Below, in pieces: positions 62,205 through 64,000 of a stretch of DNA of 64,000 bases (position 1 is the first letter of the stretch; the number at the start of each line of letters is the position of its first letter). The notes under the pieces were generated by a model, which saw only the letters and a list, made by a program, of their open reading frames with translations, made no database searches and was not told where the DNA came from. Both the position numbers and the translations under genes were made by a program. Source of the DNA: Dyella sp. A6 (GTDB taxonomy: Bacteria > Pseudomonadota > Gammaproteobacteria > Xanthomonadales > Rhodanobacteraceae); assembly GCF_036320485.1 (NCBI RefSeq), contig NZ_CP132911.1, positions 1,116,001-1,180,000 of the forward strand, written 5' to 3'.

Positions 62205-62708
62205 CCCGTTCCCCTTTTTGACCCACGGGCGGCCCGCTGACCGTGCTTTGCGGTCAAGTCAATCGCACGCCCACTGTCCGCGCAGAACATGCATCCCATT
62301 GATGCAAAGGTAGTTCGCTTTCTGGTCCAGTGTCACGTTCGATGGATTCGATGGACCAATGACGCATCGGGCATCTCCTGCGCGGTTGCTGCCTCCATCG
62401 AAGGTGACCTTTGCTTTGGCAAGCAAAGTGGGCATGACACCAAAGCTTGTGTCGTTCTGAAAACCAAAGTGTGTGCCGTAAGGCGAGGTTGTGTACGTAC
62501 TTTGCAAGTGGTCGGGCGCCAAAGTATGTGCACGTCCATATAAATCAAATAACTGCAATGTTTCTATTTCTGCCAAAGCGTTCCCTTCGGTAATCAAAGT
62601 GTGTACCAGAAAGGTCATGTTGCTACCATGGGACAATCCCGCGGTGGGTGGCCTAGAGATTGCCGCGGCGGATAGAGAATTGCTGATCGCCGAAGCTATC
62701 TCGGGGCG
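62205..62708. other. 504-base low-GC region between permease gene and right-edge gene
   Basis: Composition drops clearly here. It holds a small minus-strand ORF (62259-62618), a short plus-strand coding-like fragment (62617-62712) starting at the same CATG, and the sequence CTTTG or CAAAG many times. Nothing resembles an insertion sequence end. Confidence 0.5.
62259..62618 (-). CDS. Small protein of unknown family with repeated ACTTTG-encoded units
   Basis: 119 residues from ATG 62618; a TTG at 62636 is possible, and ribosome sites are weak. Recurring elements HTLITEG, AHTLAPD, THFGFQND and TSFGVMP are encoded by ACTTTG or similar words. The C-terminus NYLCINGMHVLRGQWACD holds two of three cysteines. 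No signal peptide or helix pattern is clear. It lies 54 bases upstream of the permease GTG on the same strand. A translocated peptide or its precursor is one possibility (speculation). Confidence 0.45.
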   Translation of the reverse strand: MTFLVHTLITEGNALAEIETLQLFDLYGRAHTLAPDHLQSTYTTSPYGTHFGFQNDTSFGVMPTLLAKAKVTFDGGSNRAGDARCVIGPSNPSNVTLDQKANYLCINGMHVLRGQWACD

Positions 62709-62712
62709 TTAA
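62617..62712 (+). CDS. Short coding-like fragment, possible remnant of a 3' gene end
   Basis: 31 residues ending WDNPAVGGLEIAAADRELLI then AEAISGR and TAA at 62710-62712. The segment is much more protein-like than expected, yet it has no upstream support and begins at the ATG that overlaps the start of the minus-strand small ORF. It may be what is left of a larger gene on the plus strand. It converges on the right-edge gene. Confidence 0.25.
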   Translation: MLLPWDNPAVGGLEIAAADRELLIAEAISGR

Positions 62713-64000
62713 GTGCCTGAAATGACTTCGCGAGGCTTCAATGTTCTAGCTTCAAAATCCTCTGTGTATTGATCTATTACCGCTGTGCCTAAGAAGAACT
62801 CGGGGTTATACCACCGGCAATGCTTCGCCACTCCATCCAAGGCAAAACGATAGACAAGCTGTCGCTCAAGATTGGTGAACGCTTTGGAAAACATGTCAGC
62901 GGTAGGCATCCAGTCATATAAATAGCGACATTCATCAAGGATAAGCATATCCATAAACATGGGGGTTTCTTTTGCCTGGTAACTCCAGCGCCTGGTCTCC
63001 TCCACGTTTACCTGATATGGGGTTGCAACCTGTCGAAATAGGGCCTCAATTGTTTGGTGAAACAAAACGAGATCACAGGACTGGTAAAAGTCCTTAAACG
63101 AATGTTCTGCATGAAGCTGCTTAATTCGTTCGGACAGAAATTCCTCTTGTTCGCCTCCCTCAGAAAGCAAGAAGGAAAGAAGGGTGATGCTGTCTAGGAG
63201 ATCCTTTTTATTTCCAGCAATATCAAGTTGGGACAAAAAGAGTTCTGCAAACTTGGGGAATTCATCATCTTCAAATACAAATTGAGGGTAATTTGTGTCA
63301 TTGTTATTTAATCCTTTATCTAGTGCAGCTAATGTCCAAAGGATTGGATATTGCCCTGAATCCACTATCACGTCGCCGCCGACGCCATCATCATCGTCGT
63401 CGCTTGTAAAGTGAAACATGCTGCCTATCGCTTTCTTCAGCGATGTGGTGTCTTTAATGTCAAAAAATTTAGCGAAAAGCGAATTATGTTTAGGGAACCT
63501 GTTATATGGCGATATCAGGCTTGCATGGTCCATCAGTAGGCGCGTAATAAATTGTCCGTAATAGTGGTCTAGATCGGATTCGACTGTCTGAAGCCATGTC
63601 GATGGATCAATTCCATTGGATACTGGCCCCTCGGAAAAGTTACTTTCCGACTCTTTGTCCTCAAGGAAGCTTTTGGGATAAAGATAGCAAGCAACCAGCT
63701 TAGCAAGCAGGGTGCGGCCGATAGGGTCTTGCTGCATCGTAGGTAGCGAGAAATTTGTGATCAAGGCCCCGGGCGAATTTAGGGAATGCTGAGCTAGCAC
63801 TCTTGTCAAAGCAGTCAGTGTTTTCTGTTTTTTGTTCCGACTGGGAAGCGGGCCGCAGAAGTCCAAGTAGATGATGTCAAAGCGCTGGGGGGATGCTTCG
63901 ACAAACGCATCAAGTCCGCCATTTATTAGTTTGATAAATGGAAATTCAGAATCCAAGGCGGACGAAACTGCTTCAGAATAAACCACATTTTCAGATTCAA
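62709..64000 (-). CDS. Large unidentified protein, possibly a methyltransferase, cut by the right edge
   Basis: At least 430 residues, open to the window end; the N-terminus lies beyond it. The visible part opens with NVVYSEAVSSALDSEFPFIK, and RFDIIYLDFCGPLPS could be the acidic and catalytic segment of a class I SAM-dependent methyltransferase. PMFMDMLILDECRYLYDWM appears near the end, and an acidic run SDDDDDGVGGDV lies in the middle. Codon use is AT-rich, unlike the rest of the window, which suggests horizontal gain. I do not recognise the family. Confidence 0.7.
   Translation of the reverse strand, partial: ESENVVYSEAVSSALDSEFPFIKLINGGLDAFVEASPQRFDIIYLDFCGPLPSRNKKQKTLTALTRVLAQHSLNSPGALITNFSLPTMQQDPIGRTLLAKLVACYLYPKSFLEDKESESNFSEGPVSNGIDPSTWLQTVESDLDHYYGQFITRLLMDHASLISPYNRFPKHNSLFAKFFDIKDTTSLKKAIGSMFHFTSDDDDDGVGGDVIVDSGQYPILWTLAALDKGLNNNDTNYPQFVFEDDEFPKFAELFLSQLDIAGNKKDLLDSITLLSFLLSEGGEQEEFLSERIKQLHAEHSFKDFYQSCDLVLFHQTIEALFRQVATPYQVNVEETRRWSYQAKETPMFMDMLILDECRYLYDWMPTADMFSKAFTNLERQLVYRFALDGVAKHCRWYNPEFFLGTAVIDQYTEDFEARTLKPREVISGT

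Noticed and set aside
62491-62712. Plus-strand frame extending the 31-residue fragment upstream
   Set aside because: The upstream part is antisense to the small ORF repeats and not protein-like; only the final 31 residues are retained as a weak fragment.
1-64000. tRNA, rRNA, CRISPR array or insertion sequence
   Set aside because: None found by eye: no regular direct repeats with spacers, no cloverleaf with CCA end, no transposase or integrase frame.

Overview
The window comes from a high-GC gammaproteobacterium. Gene content points to the Xanthomonadales, most likely a Rhodanobacteraceae-type organism (Rhodanobacter, Dyella, Frateuria or Luteibacter). Evidence: minCDE preceded by a GNAT gene, Bpt-type leucyltransferase, bifunctional RlmKL, a DUF6491-like protein, a TonB receptor next to a TPR-sulfotransferase, and the cop and ars sets. 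The taxonomic call is inference. No rRNA, tRNA, CRISPR array, transposase or integrase was seen. Base-composition remarks are by eye.

Layout. 1-2.8 kb: cell-division site selection (GNAT, minC, minD, minE, with minD starting at TTG) and the start of a gene leaving the left edge. 2.9-6.6 kb: a DesK/NarL-type two-component pair and a membrane-anchored SRPBCC protein with a duplicated C-terminal module. 6.8-10.3 kb: an ABC-2/Gld-type transporter. 10.4-12.4 kb: copper delivery to cytochrome oxidase (CtaG, Sco, PCu(A)C). 12.4-14.1 kb: DUF423, and a DUF4177/RHH/SPFH trio. 14.3-23.7 kb: housekeeping genes (purT, GltS-like FMN protein, bpt, tesB, amidase, rlmKL) and two small exported proteins. 23.8-26.1 kb: two-gene ergothioneine pathway (egtB, egtD). 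26.1-31.6 kb: long structured leader, TonB-dependent receptor and TPR-sulfotransferase. 31.6-36.6 kb: mfd, GNAT, VOC.

36.6-37.9 kb is a small AT-richer island: one intact leucine-rich-repeat/zinc-ribbon gene flanked by two broken genes that can only be found by joining frames. 37.9-41.2 kb is an arsenic operon (arsC-acr3-arsC-arsR, with divergent arsH), followed by a CDF transporter, AraC, VOC, Slp and rlmJ. 45.2-49.0 kb is a copper-resistance operon (CopL-like, copA, copB, cytochrome c). 49.0-59.6 kb holds an EamA exporter, a PadR/siderophore-interacting gene pair divergent from an ABC exporter, an OYE/ArsR divergent pair, a REP-like inverted repeat, a cyclophilin, cycA, CPBP, VOC and YciI. 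59.7-62.2 kb encodes two MacB-type permeases without visible ATPase or adaptor. From 62.2 kb to the right edge composition drops again. That stretch holds a small unknown protein, a short gene fragment and a large unknown gene running off the window, and looks like the edge of an accessory island.

Themes: metal and oxidative stress handling recurs (cop, Sco/PCu(A)C/CtaG, ars, CDF, siderophore reduction, ergothioneine, OYE). Several regulators face their target genes across clear palindromes (51524-51556 PadR, 54702-54717 ArsR-type, 40417-40434 ars). The best places for new biology are the receptor/sulfotransferase pair, the LRR island with its broken neighbours, and the right-edge segment with the orphan permeases.
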